Part shown: one piece after another, positions 43,758 to 52,960 of the stretch | Position numbering within the stretch: the stretch's first letter is position 1 | Layout: the number at the start of each line of letters is the position of its first letter | Source: Pelagibius sp050043265 | GTDB taxonomy: Bacteria > Pseudomonadota > Alphaproteobacteria > Kiloniellales > Kiloniellaceae | Direction: 5' to 3' | Assembly (NCBI GenBank): GCA_050043265.1 | Contig: JBHJIR010000004.1 | Coordinates: 1-64,000, forward strand | DNA length: 64,000 nucleotides | Notes under the pieces: model-generated | Database searches by the model: none | Seen by the model: only the letters and a program-made list of their open reading frames with translations | Told to the model about the DNA's origin: nothing | Translations under genes and position numbers: made by a program

Positions 43758-44354
43758 TCACGGCCGCGGTCCAGGGGACGGTCCGGAGGACGGCCCAAGG
43801 GACGGCCCGGGGGACGACCCGGGGGACGACCCGGACGGCGCTCCCGACGATGAACCGGGCGATCGCTCGGGCAACGGCGGTTTGGCGATCACCCGCCCGG
43901 CCTCCGGCGGCAGCGGCAGTGCCCGGTGGGCGGCAAAGACCGCCGCCAGGCGATCGCGGATGGCCTCGGGAAAGGTCGTCACCCGGCGCCGGTTCAGATC
44001 GACGTAAAGGCTGAGGCTTTCCATCGTAGCCGAGAGGAAGCCTTCCTCGGCATGATACATGCGCTGGAAAAAGCGCAGCCGCTTGTCGTCGAAGCCGAGG
44101 AGCTGGCTGGTGATGCGCAGCGGATCGCCTTCCTTCACCTCGCGCTGGTAGGTCAGGTGGATGTCGGCGGCGAAGGTGCTGCCGCCGGTGGCGTCGCGGT
44201 GCGCGGCATCCAGGCCGAGGGCGTCGAAGAAGCTGTCGCTCGCGTGATCGAAGGCCAGCAGATAGTAGGCCACGTTCATGTGGCCGTTGTAGTCGATCCA
44301 CTCCGGCAGCACGACGGCGCGGTGGCCGTCGAACGGCGCTTCGATGCTGGACAT
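43758..44354 (-). CDS. Acyl-CoA thioesterase (4HBT-like) with repetitive tail
   Basis: 198 residues from ATG 44354 (GGAGAGG upstream). Hot-dog fold thioesterase: VLPEWIDYNGHMNVAYYLLAFDHASDSF holds the catalytic-type DYNGHMN motif; FAADIHLTYQREVKEGDPLRI and LSLYVDLNRRR follow. It resembles carnitine operon-associated or 4-hydroxybenzoyl-CoA-like thioesterases. The last 35 residues are Gly/Pro/Ser low-complexity encoded by a 12-bp minisatellite and are probably disordered. Divergent from the BASS-type transporter gene. Confidence 0.88.
   Translation of the reverse strand: MSSIEAPFDGHRAVVLPEWIDYNGHMNVAYYLLAFDHASDSFFDALGLDAAHRDATGGSTFAADIHLTYQREVKEGDPLRITSQLLGFDDKRLRFFQRMYHAEEGFLSATMESLSLYVDLNRRRVTTFPEAIRDRLAAVFAAHRALPLPPEAGRVIAKPPLPERSPGSSSGAPSGSSPGSSPGPSLGPSSGPSPGPRP
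43777..43836. repeat. 12-bp minisatellite in the thioesterase 3' end
   Basis: GGGGACGGCCC-like units start every 12 bases, with GACG at 43777, 43789, 43801, 43813 and 43825; the last two units are identical. In the minus-strand gene this encodes the Pro/Ser/Gly tail. Copy number could vary between strains. Confidence 0.7.
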
Positions 44355-44485
44355 ACCTCTCCCCGGGTCCCTGGCTGACGTTTCGCGCTGCACGATAGAG
44401 CATTGGTCGCGGCGGTCAAAGCCGCTAGCGTCGCCGGGCCGGCTTCCAGGGAGTCCTGGAAACGTCCGAAAACTGAAGGAAAACA

Positions 44486-45460
44486 ATGAGCCGTCTGCTC
44501 GCCTTCCTCGGGGGCCATGCCACCTGGGTGCTCTTCGCCGGGGTCTTCCTCGGCCTGGCGCTGCCGCAGCTCTCCAACCTCGCGCGGCCGCTGCTGGCGC
44601 CCTGCGTGGTGGTGCTGCTGACGGCGACGCTGGTGCGCATCGACTGGCGGGTGACGCTGGGCTACCTGCGCCGTCCCGGCCGCGCCCTGGTCATCACCGC
44701 CTGGCTGCTGCTCGGCGCACCGCTGGTCCCCGCCGCGCTGCTCGCCGGGCTGCTGCTTTCCATGCCTGTGCCGGAGCCGCTGACGACCGCGCTGGTGCTG
44801 AGGGCCGCCGCGCCGCCGATCCTCAGCGCCGCGCCCATAGCGATGATGCTCGGGCTCGACGGTGCCCTCGCCTTGGTGGTTGCCCTCATCGCCACGCTGC
44901 TGACACCGCTGACCGTGCCACCGCTGGCGCTGGCTCTGCTGGGTCTGGAACTGGACATCGGTGTCGTCGAGTTCATGCCCCGCCTCGCCATGGTGCTCGC
45001 CGCTGCCGCCGCCGCCGCCCTGGTGATCCGCCGGCTGATCGGCCGCGAGCGCCTGCCGCGCGTCGCCACCCACCTGGACGGCCTGGTCGTCGCGGTAATG
45101 CTGGTTTTCGCGGTGGCGATCATGGACGGCGTCACCGCCACCCTGCTCACCCGGCCGTTGACCGTCGCGCTGTGGCTGCTCGCCGCCTTCATCGCCAACC
45201 CGGCCCTGCAGATCGCCGGGGCCCTCGCCTTTTCCTGGCTCGGGCGGCGCCGCGCGCTCACCGTCGGGCTGGTGTCGGGCAACTGCAATATGGGCCTGCT
45301 GCTGGCCGCCTTCCCGCCCGGCACCGACGGCGACGTGGTGCTGTATTTCGCTGTGGCACAGTTGCCGATGTATATGTTGCCGGCGCTGATGCTGCCGCTG
45401 TACCGGCGCCTCGTCGCGCCCGAAATCGATCCGGAAACGCCATCCGTTCGAATAGGTTAG
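44486..45460 (+). CDS. BASS-family (bile acid:Na+ symporter-like) transporter
   Basis: 324 residues with about nine or ten membrane segments in a repeated five-helix arrangement. Marks: VLFAGVFLGLALPQLSNLARPLLAPC at the start, LRAAAPPILSAAPIAMMLGLDGALALVVAL (the unwound crossing helix), and LVSGNCNMGLLLAAFP in the second half. It belongs to the Na+-dependent transporter superfamily including ArsB/ACR3-like and bile acid symporters; the substrate cannot be told. GGAA upstream of the ATG. Divergent from the thioesterase with 131 bases between starts. Confidence 0.82.
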   Translation: MSRLLAFLGGHATWVLFAGVFLGLALPQLSNLARPLLAPCVVVLLTATLVRIDWRVTLGYLRRPGRALVITAWLLLGAPLVPAALLAGLLLSMPVPEPLTTALVLRAAAPPILSAAPIAMMLGLDGALALVVALIATLLTPLTVPPLALALLGLELDIGVVEFMPRLAMVLAAAAAAALVIRRLIGRERLPRVATHLDGLVVAVMLVFAVAIMDGVTATLLTRPLTVALWLLAAFIANPALQIAGALAFSWLGRRRALTVGLVSGNCNMGLLLAAFPPGTDGDVVLYFAVAQLPMYMLPALMLPLYRRLVAPEIDPETPSVRIG

Positions 45461-45853
45461 TCGAAATGCGCCGCCAGTTTATCCGGCCGGGCGCGGCCAC
45501 CCTTGGCCTACCCATGAATTGGTGCAATTCTGCAACAGTGATGCAAAGTGATGACAGCGCCCCTCCCCAGGTCACTAGTCACATCCTGCGGGCTATGATA
45601 GGGGAATCATGGTTAGCGCGGCACGGCACCCCCTGGGGATCAAAGGATTCGTTAACGGAAATTCGCTAGCTTTCAGTCGCTGTTTCGTGCGGTCTGCCCG
45701 GTGTAACCTGGCCTCGATCCTGTAAACTGCCCTGGGAGCCTGTCCGGGCGAGACAGGAGGCCTTTCCGCCGCAGACCCGGACGCGCCGGCTGGTTGGCGT
45801 GTTTGTTCGTGAAATTCAGTGCCTTTTTCGGGGGTAAAGACTTGTTCAGCGGT
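45461..45853. other. Intergenic region upstream of mlaA
   Basis: 393 bases. It contains a perfect GAATTG-GTG-CAATTC dyad (45516-45530), a CCTGTC/GACAGG hairpin (45739-45757) and no convincing gene. The mlaA frame is open from 45794, but the sequence before 45854 is not signal-like. The mlaA promoter probably lies here. Confidence 0.5.
45516..45530. promoter_or_regulatory. GAATTG-N3-CAATTC dyad upstream of mlaA
   Basis: A 6-bp perfect inverted repeat with a 3-base spacer in an AT-richer patch, about 325 bases before mlaA. Candidate operator for the mla genes or a terminator remnant for the transporter; unassigned. Confidence 0.4.
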
Positions 45854-46729
45854 ATGGTGAGTTCGTCGGTGTCGCGTATTTTGCGGCCTTTTCTCGGCGT
45901 CATTGCTCTTACGGTCTTCCTCGGTGCCTGCGCGGCAAACCCGGAAACCGCCGGGCTGCAACCTGGCGACCCACAAACCATCCAGATCGCGCAGAGCGAC
46001 TCTGGCCAGGGTGGCTCGGACGCCTGGGCCGAGAGCGAATCCGGCGACTTCGGGCCGGAAGCCGACGACAACGACCCGCTGGAAGTCCCCAACCGCATGT
46101 TCTTCGCCTTCAACGAGGCGCTGGACTTCATGATCATCCGGCCAGTGGCGGTGACCTATAAATTCATCGTGCCGACCGGCGTGCGCAATTCGGTGCGCAA
46201 CTTCCTGCGCAACCTGCGCACCCCGGTGACCCTGGCCAACGATCTGCTGCAGGGCAATCTGGACCGCGCGGAGATCACCTTCACCCGCTTCTTCATCAAT
46301 TCGACCATCGGCCTGCTGGGCGTGTTCGACATCGCTGCCGAATCCGGCTTCGCCTACCATGACGAGGACTTCGGCCAGACCATGGGCACCTACGGCGCCG
46401 GCGAAGGCTTCTACCTGGTGCTGCCGATCCTTGGCCCGTCGTCGCTGCGCGACGGCGGCGGCCGCATCGTCGACATTTTCCTCGATCCGCTGACCTACAT
46501 CGCCCCGCAGGAATTCAACCTCGGCCGCACGGTGGCGACGGGTATCGACTTCCGCTCGCGCAACATCGAGGAGTTGGACAGCCTGAAAGCCGACTCGCTG
46601 GACTTCTACGCCCGCATCCGTTCCCTTTACCGCCAGCTGCGGGAAAACGAGATCAACAACGGCGCACCCTCGGACGAGGTGCCGAATTTCAGCGAAATCC
46701 CCGGCCAAGCCACCTCGTCCCTGGAGTAG
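45854..46729 (+). CDS. mlaA: MlaA (VacJ), outer membrane lipid asymmetry lipoprotein
   Basis: Outer membrane lipoprotein that removes misplaced phospholipids from the outer leaflet and hands them to MlaC. 291 residues from ATG 45854, giving a signal peptide with lipobox FLGAC. A TTG at 45842 with GGGGG upstream is an alternative start. The mature protein has an acidic Ser/Gly linker, then the MlaA core: DPLEVPNRMFFAFNEALD, NFLRNLRTPVTLANDLLQGNL, RFFINSTIGLLGVFDIA, EDFGQTMGTYGAGEGFYLVLPILGPSSLRD. mlaC starts 4 bases after its stop. Confidence 0.93.
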   Translation: MVSSSVSRILRPFLGVIALTVFLGACAANPETAGLQPGDPQTIQIAQSDSGQGGSDAWAESESGDFGPEADDNDPLEVPNRMFFAFNEALDFMIIRPVAVTYKFIVPTGVRNSVRNFLRNLRTPVTLANDLLQGNLDRAEITFTRFFINSTIGLLGVFDIAAESGFAYHDEDFGQTMGTYGAGEGFYLVLPILGPSSLRDGGGRIVDIFLDPLTYIAPQEFNLGRTVATGIDFRSRNIEELDSLKADSLDFYARIRSLYRQLRENEINNGAPSDEVPNFSEIPGQATSSLE

Positions 46730-46733
46730 AACC

Positions 46734-47378
46734 ATGCGGCACCGCATCTCGAGACTCCTCTTCGCCCCGGCCGTCCTGGCGCTCGCCATATGGCTGCAGC
46801 CCTCCGCAGCGGACGCCCTCGACACCAAACAGGCCGCGAACTTCCTTGCCAACCTGCAGGAAAAAGCCGCCGAACGCCTGGGCGATGCGTCGATCAGCGA
46901 GAAGGAAAAGGAAGACCACTTCCGCAAGCTGTTCCAAGAAAACTTCGACCTGCCGGCAATCGGCCGCTTCGTCATCGGACGCTATTGGCGCGGGGCGTCG
47001 GAAGCCGACCAGAAGGCTTTCCTGGCAGTCTTCGAGGATGCCATGGTGCAGCGATTCCTGCCGCTGTTGGCCGAACACAGCAGCACGCGCTTTCAGATCG
47101 GCACCGTGACCGCGGACAGCGCCAACAACAGCATGGCGATCATCGACTCCCGCATCGACCGTACCGAAGGCGAGCCCTACAAGGTGAGCTGGCGCGTGCG
47201 CGAGGCCAACGGCGACTTCAAGATCCTCGACATCGTGGCCGAGGGCGTCAGCATGGCGATCACCCTGCGCTCGGAATACGGCACGGTGCTGAAGAACAAC
47301 GGCGGCCAGCTGCCGCCGCTGACCGAGGCCCTGCGCGAAAAGGTTCAGCGCGGCGCCTTCGCGCCCCAGATCAACTGA
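46734..47378 (+). CDS. mlaC: MlaC, periplasmic phospholipid carrier
   Basis: Soluble periplasmic protein shuttling phospholipid between MlaA and the inner membrane MlaFEDB complex. 214 residues with a signal peptide at 1-28 (LLFAPAVLALAIWL, AADA). The core matches MlaC/Ttg2D: FRKLFQENFDLPAIGRFVIGRYWRGASEADQKAFLAVFEDAMV, VSWRVREANGDFKILDIVAEGVSMAITLRSEY. Coupled tightly to mlaA. The MlaFED transporter genes are not in this window. Confidence 0.94.
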   Translation: MRHRISRLLFAPAVLALAIWLQPSAADALDTKQAANFLANLQEKAAERLGDASISEKEKEDHFRKLFQENFDLPAIGRFVIGRYWRGASEADQKAFLAVFEDAMVQRFLPLLAEHSSTRFQIGTVTADSANNSMAIIDSRIDRTEGEPYKVSWRVREANGDFKILDIVAEGVSMAITLRSEYGTVLKNNGGQLPPLTEALREKVQRGAFAPQIN

Positions 47379-47401
47379 CGCACACTGCGGCATAGACACG
47401 A

Positions 47402-47427
47402 AAAAGGGGCCCTTTCGGGCCCCTTTT
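47402..47427. terminator. Bidirectional intrinsic terminator between mlaC and ettA
   Basis: AAAAGGGGCCC (47402-47412), loop TTTC, GGGCCCCTTTT (47417-47427). The stem is flanked by A-run and T-run, so it works for both convergent transcripts. Its 5' end is 24 bases after the mlaC stop. Confidence 0.92.
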
Positions 47428-47473
47428 GCTTGGTGCAGCCTGCGCCCTTTGTCGGGCACCTTAACCGCCCGCT

Positions 47474-49150
<1,677 letters not shown>

Positions 49151-49344
49151 GAAAACTCCGGCGTATTAGCGGTTTATCGCGGTGATCGGATAGCCAGGGG
49201 CCAGCCCCAGGGATACACCCGGGAACCCGACCAGAGACTAGATGGGAATACCTGGGCGCGGTTTTTAGCCCATTGGCCGGCTTGGTGCAATCCAAGGCAC
49301 CGGCCTGCCCGCCAAACCCGCCACCGCTGCCCGGCCTCCGGCCC

Positions 49345-52110
49345 CTACTCCGTCCCCAGGCCGCGGGCCAGGGAGACCGCCGCCGTCTTGTGCCGGGGCA
49401 GCACCAGGCAGAAGCGCGCGCCGCTGCCCGAGGCCGATTCGACCCAGATACGGCCGCCGAAATGCTCGACGATCTGGCGCGAGATGGTCAGGCCCAGGCC
49501 GGTGCCACGCGGCTTGTCGGTCAGGTTGGTGCTGGCCTGCTGGAACTTCTCGAAGATCAGCTGGCGGTTTTCCGGCGGCACCCCGCGGCCATTGTCGGTA
49601 ATGGCGATCTGCAGGCCGTCCGGCTGGCTGTCGGCGGAGACCATCACATAGCCGACCTTTTCGTCGCAGAACTTGGCGGCGTTGGACAGCAGGTTCACCA
49701 GCACCTGGATCATGCGGTCGCGGTCGGCATAGACCATCGGCAGCTCGCGGCCGAGCTGCACCTCCAGGCGTGCCGACTTTTCGGCGAACAGCGTGGAGGT
49801 GACGGCAATGGCCTCCTCGATCACCGGGCGCGGGTCGAGGTACTGCATCTCCCAGTCGATGCTGCCGGCCTCCATCTTGGCGAGATCGAGGATCTGATTG
49901 ATCAGGCGGGTCAGCCGCTCGCTCTCCTTCACGATGACGGCCAGGAACTTACGGCGGTCGCCGACGCCCAGATCGGGGTTGTCGAACAGGATCTCGCTGA
50001 ACGAGCGGATCGAGGTCAGTGGCGTGCGCAGTTCGTGACTGACGGTGGAGAGGAATTCGTCCTTCATGATGTCGAGCTGTTTCAGGCGCTCGTTGGCGCC
50101 GCGCAGCTCGGCGGTCAGCGCCTCCAGCTCACGCGACTTCTGCTCCAGGCCGTGGCTGTATTCGATGACCTGGGAGGTCTCCTCCAGGATCTCCATGACC
50201 TCCTCGATGCCCAGCACCTCGCCCTTGGCGACCGAGGCGACCATGACGCGGGCCGAGGCGGCGCCGATGGCACCGGCCAGCAGGCGCTCGGTGAAGCTGA
50301 CCAGCCCGGCATCGGCTTCGCGCAGTTTGGTCACGTTCAGGCCGTGGATACGGCCATAGTCGGCAAAGGCGCGCTCGGCACGGCCCGGGCCGATGAACCG
50401 CGCCACGAGATTCTTCAGATCCGGCACGGTGGCCGAGCCGCGCCAGAAGTGCGAGCCGCTCTGGGCGCCCGAATGGCGGAACACGTCGACGAAGAGCACT
50501 GCCTGGATGCGCTCGATGGCATTCTGCCGCCCCAGCAGCGAGACCACCACGTAGCCGCCGATGTTGGCCAGCATGCTCCAGAACATGGCGTGCGACAGGC
50601 TGTCGAGCCCCTGCAGGCCGAACAGGGCGTAGGGCCGCAGCAGTTCGATGCCGAGTGGACCGGAGTCGATGAAGGAGGTCGGCAGCCAGCCGGGCCGCGC
50701 GAAGGACGGCAGCAGCAGGGTGTAGAGCCAGACCACGAAGCCGAGGGTCAGGCCGGTCAGGGCGCCCTGGCGCGAGCCGCCTTTCCAGAAGATGCCGGCG
50801 ATGATGGCCGGGGCGAACTGTGCCGCCGCGGCGAAGGACACCAGGCCGATGGTGACCAGCGCTTCGGGCTGGCCGATGAAGCGGAAATAGGCGAAGGACA
50901 GCAGCAGAATCAGGACGATGGCGAAGCGGCGGATGCGCAGCAGCAGGTTTGAAAGGTCGCCGCGCTCGGTCATGCGCAGCCAGGAGATGCGGATCAGCGC
51001 CGGCATGATCAGGTCGTTGCAGATCATCGTCGACAGCGCGATGGCGGCGACGATCACCATGCCAGTGGCCGCCGAGAGGCCGCCGATGAAGGCGAGCAGC
51101 GCCAGACCCTCGGCGCGCTCCTTCATCGGGATGGTGAGCACGAAGGTGTCGGCGTCGACCAGCCCGGCGGGAAAGTGCAGCAGGCCGCTCATGGCGATGG
51201 GCAGCACGAAGATGTTGATCACCAGCATGTAGAGCGGAAACAGCCAGACGGCGCGCGCCAGGTGGCGCTCGTTCACGTTCTCCACCACCGTCACCTGGAA
51301 CTGGCGCGGCAGGCAGATGATCGCCGCCATGGACAGCAGCGTGAGGGTGATCCACTGCAGGTAGCTGCCGCCGGAATCGGCCAGGAACAGCTGCGAGACG
51401 GTCTGGTCGGCCGCCGCCCGGCGGAACAGCTCGCCGATGCCATCGTTCACGCCGAAGGTGACGAAGATGCCGACGGCGAGGAAGGCGACCAGCTTGACCA
51501 GGGATTCGAAGGCGACCGCGGCGACCATGCCCTCGTGGTGCTCCGAGGCGTCGATGTGGCGGGTGCCGAACAGAATGGCGAAGGCGGCCATGACCAGCGC
51601 CACCCACAATGCGGTGTCGGCCAGCAGCGGGACGTTCTCCTGCAGCGGCATGGCGACGACCGGGTACTGGCGCAGTACGTTGAACGAGGTCGAGACGGCC
51701 TTCAGCTGCAGCGAGATGTAAGGAATGATGCCGACCACCGCGATGACCGTGACCAGCGCGCCCAGGCTGGTCGACTTGCCGTAGCGCGAGGAGATGAAAT
51801 CGGCGATGGAGGTGATGCGGTGGGCCTTGCTGATGCGGATGATCTTGCGGATGACGAACCACCACAAGAGGAAGACCAGCGTCGGGCCGAGGTAGATCGG
51901 CAGAAAGTGGATGCCGCCGGAGGCCGCCCGGCCGACCGAGCCGTAGAAGGTCCAGGAGGTGCAGAAAACCGCAATGGAGAGCGTGTAGATCCACGGGCTG
52001 CGGATGATGCTGCGGCCGGCGTCGGCGCGCTTGTCGGCATAGTAGGCGATGGCGAACAGCAGGCAGAGATAGGCAAAGGCAACCGTGATGATGCCCCAGG
52101 TAGAGAGCAT
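49345..52110 (-). CDS. CbrA-like Na+/solute symporter-histidine kinase
   Basis: 921 residues. Residues about 1-520 form an SLC5-type Na+/solute symporter with 13 membrane segments (WIYTLSIAVFCTSWTFYGSVG and LPRQFQVTVVENVNERHLARAVWLFPLYM are family segments). A STAC-like linker follows (GLVSFTERLLAGAIGAASARVMVAS), then a coiled coil and a kinase core: H-box STVSHELRTPLTS, N-box NLLSNAAKF, DNGRGVP, GTGLGLTIS. Resembles CbrA, which senses carbon/nitrogen status or histidine; the ligand here is unknown. It is the last gene of an operon with a small membrane protein (2-base gap) and a receiver protein. Confidence 0.93.
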   Translation of the reverse strand: MLSTWGIITVAFAYLCLLFAIAYYADKRADAGRSIIRSPWIYTLSIAVFCTSWTFYGSVGRAASGGIHFLPIYLGPTLVFLLWWFVIRKIIRISKAHRITSIADFISSRYGKSTSLGALVTVIAVVGIIPYISLQLKAVSTSFNVLRQYPVVAMPLQENVPLLADTALWVALVMAAFAILFGTRHIDASEHHEGMVAAVAFESLVKLVAFLAVGIFVTFGVNDGIGELFRRAAADQTVSQLFLADSGGSYLQWITLTLLSMAAIICLPRQFQVTVVENVNERHLARAVWLFPLYMLVINIFVLPIAMSGLLHFPAGLVDADTFVLTIPMKERAEGLALLAFIGGLSAATGMVIVAAIALSTMICNDLIMPALIRISWLRMTERGDLSNLLLRIRRFAIVLILLLSFAYFRFIGQPEALVTIGLVSFAAAAQFAPAIIAGIFWKGGSRQGALTGLTLGFVVWLYTLLLPSFARPGWLPTSFIDSGPLGIELLRPYALFGLQGLDSLSHAMFWSMLANIGGYVVVSLLGRQNAIERIQAVLFVDVFRHSGAQSGSHFWRGSATVPDLKNLVARFIGPGRAERAFADYGRIHGLNVTKLREADAGLVSFTERLLAGAIGAASARVMVASVAKGEVLGIEEVMEILEETSQVIEYSHGLEQKSRELEALTAELRGANERLKQLDIMKDEFLSTVSHELRTPLTSIRSFSEILFDNPDLGVGDRRKFLAVIVKESERLTRLINQILDLAKMEAGSIDWEMQYLDPRPVIEEAIAVTSTLFAEKSARLEVQLGRELPMVYADRDRMIQVLVNLLSNAAKFCDEKVGYVMVSADSQPDGLQIAITDNGRGVPPENRQLIFEKFQQASTNLTDKPRGTGLGLTISRQIVEHFGGRIWVESASGSGARFCLVLPRHKTAAVSLARGLGTE

Positions 52111-52112
52111 GG

Positions 52113-52448
52113 CTAGCGCGTCCCCTCTGGCGGATGGCGCTCGTGCCCGCTGCCGTCGCCGACGCCGTCGTCGTCATCGGCCTGCGGGCTCCGTGCTGAC
52201 AGGCTCTCCGGCGGCGGCCCGGGAATCCGCAACGGCGGCGGATTTTCCGCATCGACCAGGCCGGACACGTTGAACGCCAGCAGCGCGATCACCCCCGCCC
52301 AGGCAGCGAAGATATAGAGATAGAGGATGGGGATGCCGAGGATCAGCTCCGGCACGGAGAAGATCGACAGGACCGGCGGATTGAAAGCCAGCAGCGCCAC
52401 GACGAAGAGCACCACCGACCACTCGCCGTTGCGGCGCAGGCGATTCAT
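52113..52448 (-). CDS. Small two-segment membrane protein next to CbrA-like kinase
   Basis: 111 residues. Two membrane segments at about 11-28 (SVVLFVVALLAFNPPVLSIF) and 36-62 (ILGIPILYLYIFAAWAGVIALLAF), then an acidic, Pro-rich cytoplasmic or periplasmic tail. Position immediately upstream of the symporter-kinase recalls CbrX, a small membrane protein coupled to cbrA in Pseudomonas; the relation is inferred from layout, not from sequence identity. Gaps to the receiver gene and the kinase are 9 and 2 bases. Confidence 0.8.
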   Translation of the reverse strand: MNRLRRNGEWSVVLFVVALLAFNPPVLSIFSVPELILGIPILYLYIFAAWAGVIALLAFNVSGLVDAENPPPLRIPGPPPESLSARSPQADDDDGVGDGSGHERHPPEGTR

Positions 52449-52457
52449 CTTCAGCGC

Positions 52458-52835
52458 CTAGTCCGACGGCAGCCCGCGCAGCGCGCGCGCCCGGCCGACC
52501 AGTTCGCGGGTTGAAAACGGCTTGGTGACGTAGTCGTCGGCGCCGAGTTCCATGCCCTTGCGGCGGTCCATCTCGCGGCCCTTGGCCGACAGCATCATGA
52601 TGCGCACACCGTCCAGCTTGCGGTTGGCGCGGATCGCCTTGCAGACGTCGTAGCCGTCGCGCCGTGGCAGCATGACGTCCAGCACCACCAGATGCGGCAG
52701 CTCGGTTTCGACCAAGCGCAAGGCGGTGGCGCCGTCGTTGGCCACCCGCACGTCGAAGCCCTCCTGCTTCATGAGAAAACTGAGGGACTCGACGATATTC
52801 GGCTCGTCCTCAACGACCAGAACCCGTTGTGACAC
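52458..52835 (-). CDS. Receiver-only response regulator of the CbrA-like system
   Basis: 125 residues from GTG 52835, preceded by GGGAGGGGAGCAGG; the frame is open to 52919 without family similarity. Receiver domain: VVEDEPNIVES, phospho-Asp in VVLDVMLPRRDG, MLSAKG and Lys in YVTKPFSTREL. No DNA-binding domain follows, unlike CbrB, so output must be by protein contact or phosphotransfer. First gene of the three-gene operon. Confidence 0.88.
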   Translation of the reverse strand: MSQRVLVVEDEPNIVESLSFLMKQEGFDVRVANDGATALRLVETELPHLVVLDVMLPRRDGYDVCKAIRANRKLDGVRIMMLSAKGREMDRRKGMELGADDYVTKPFSTRELVGRARALRGLPSD

Positions 52836-52960
52836 CCTGCTCCCCTCCCGCTTATGTCCAGCCCTTGCCGGTCCTCGTGGGGTCGGCGGGCCTCCCTTGC
52901 GGTTTTCGGGAACAAGCATAGCACGAAGAAAACGCCCGGCGCCGCCCCTTTGATTTCCTT

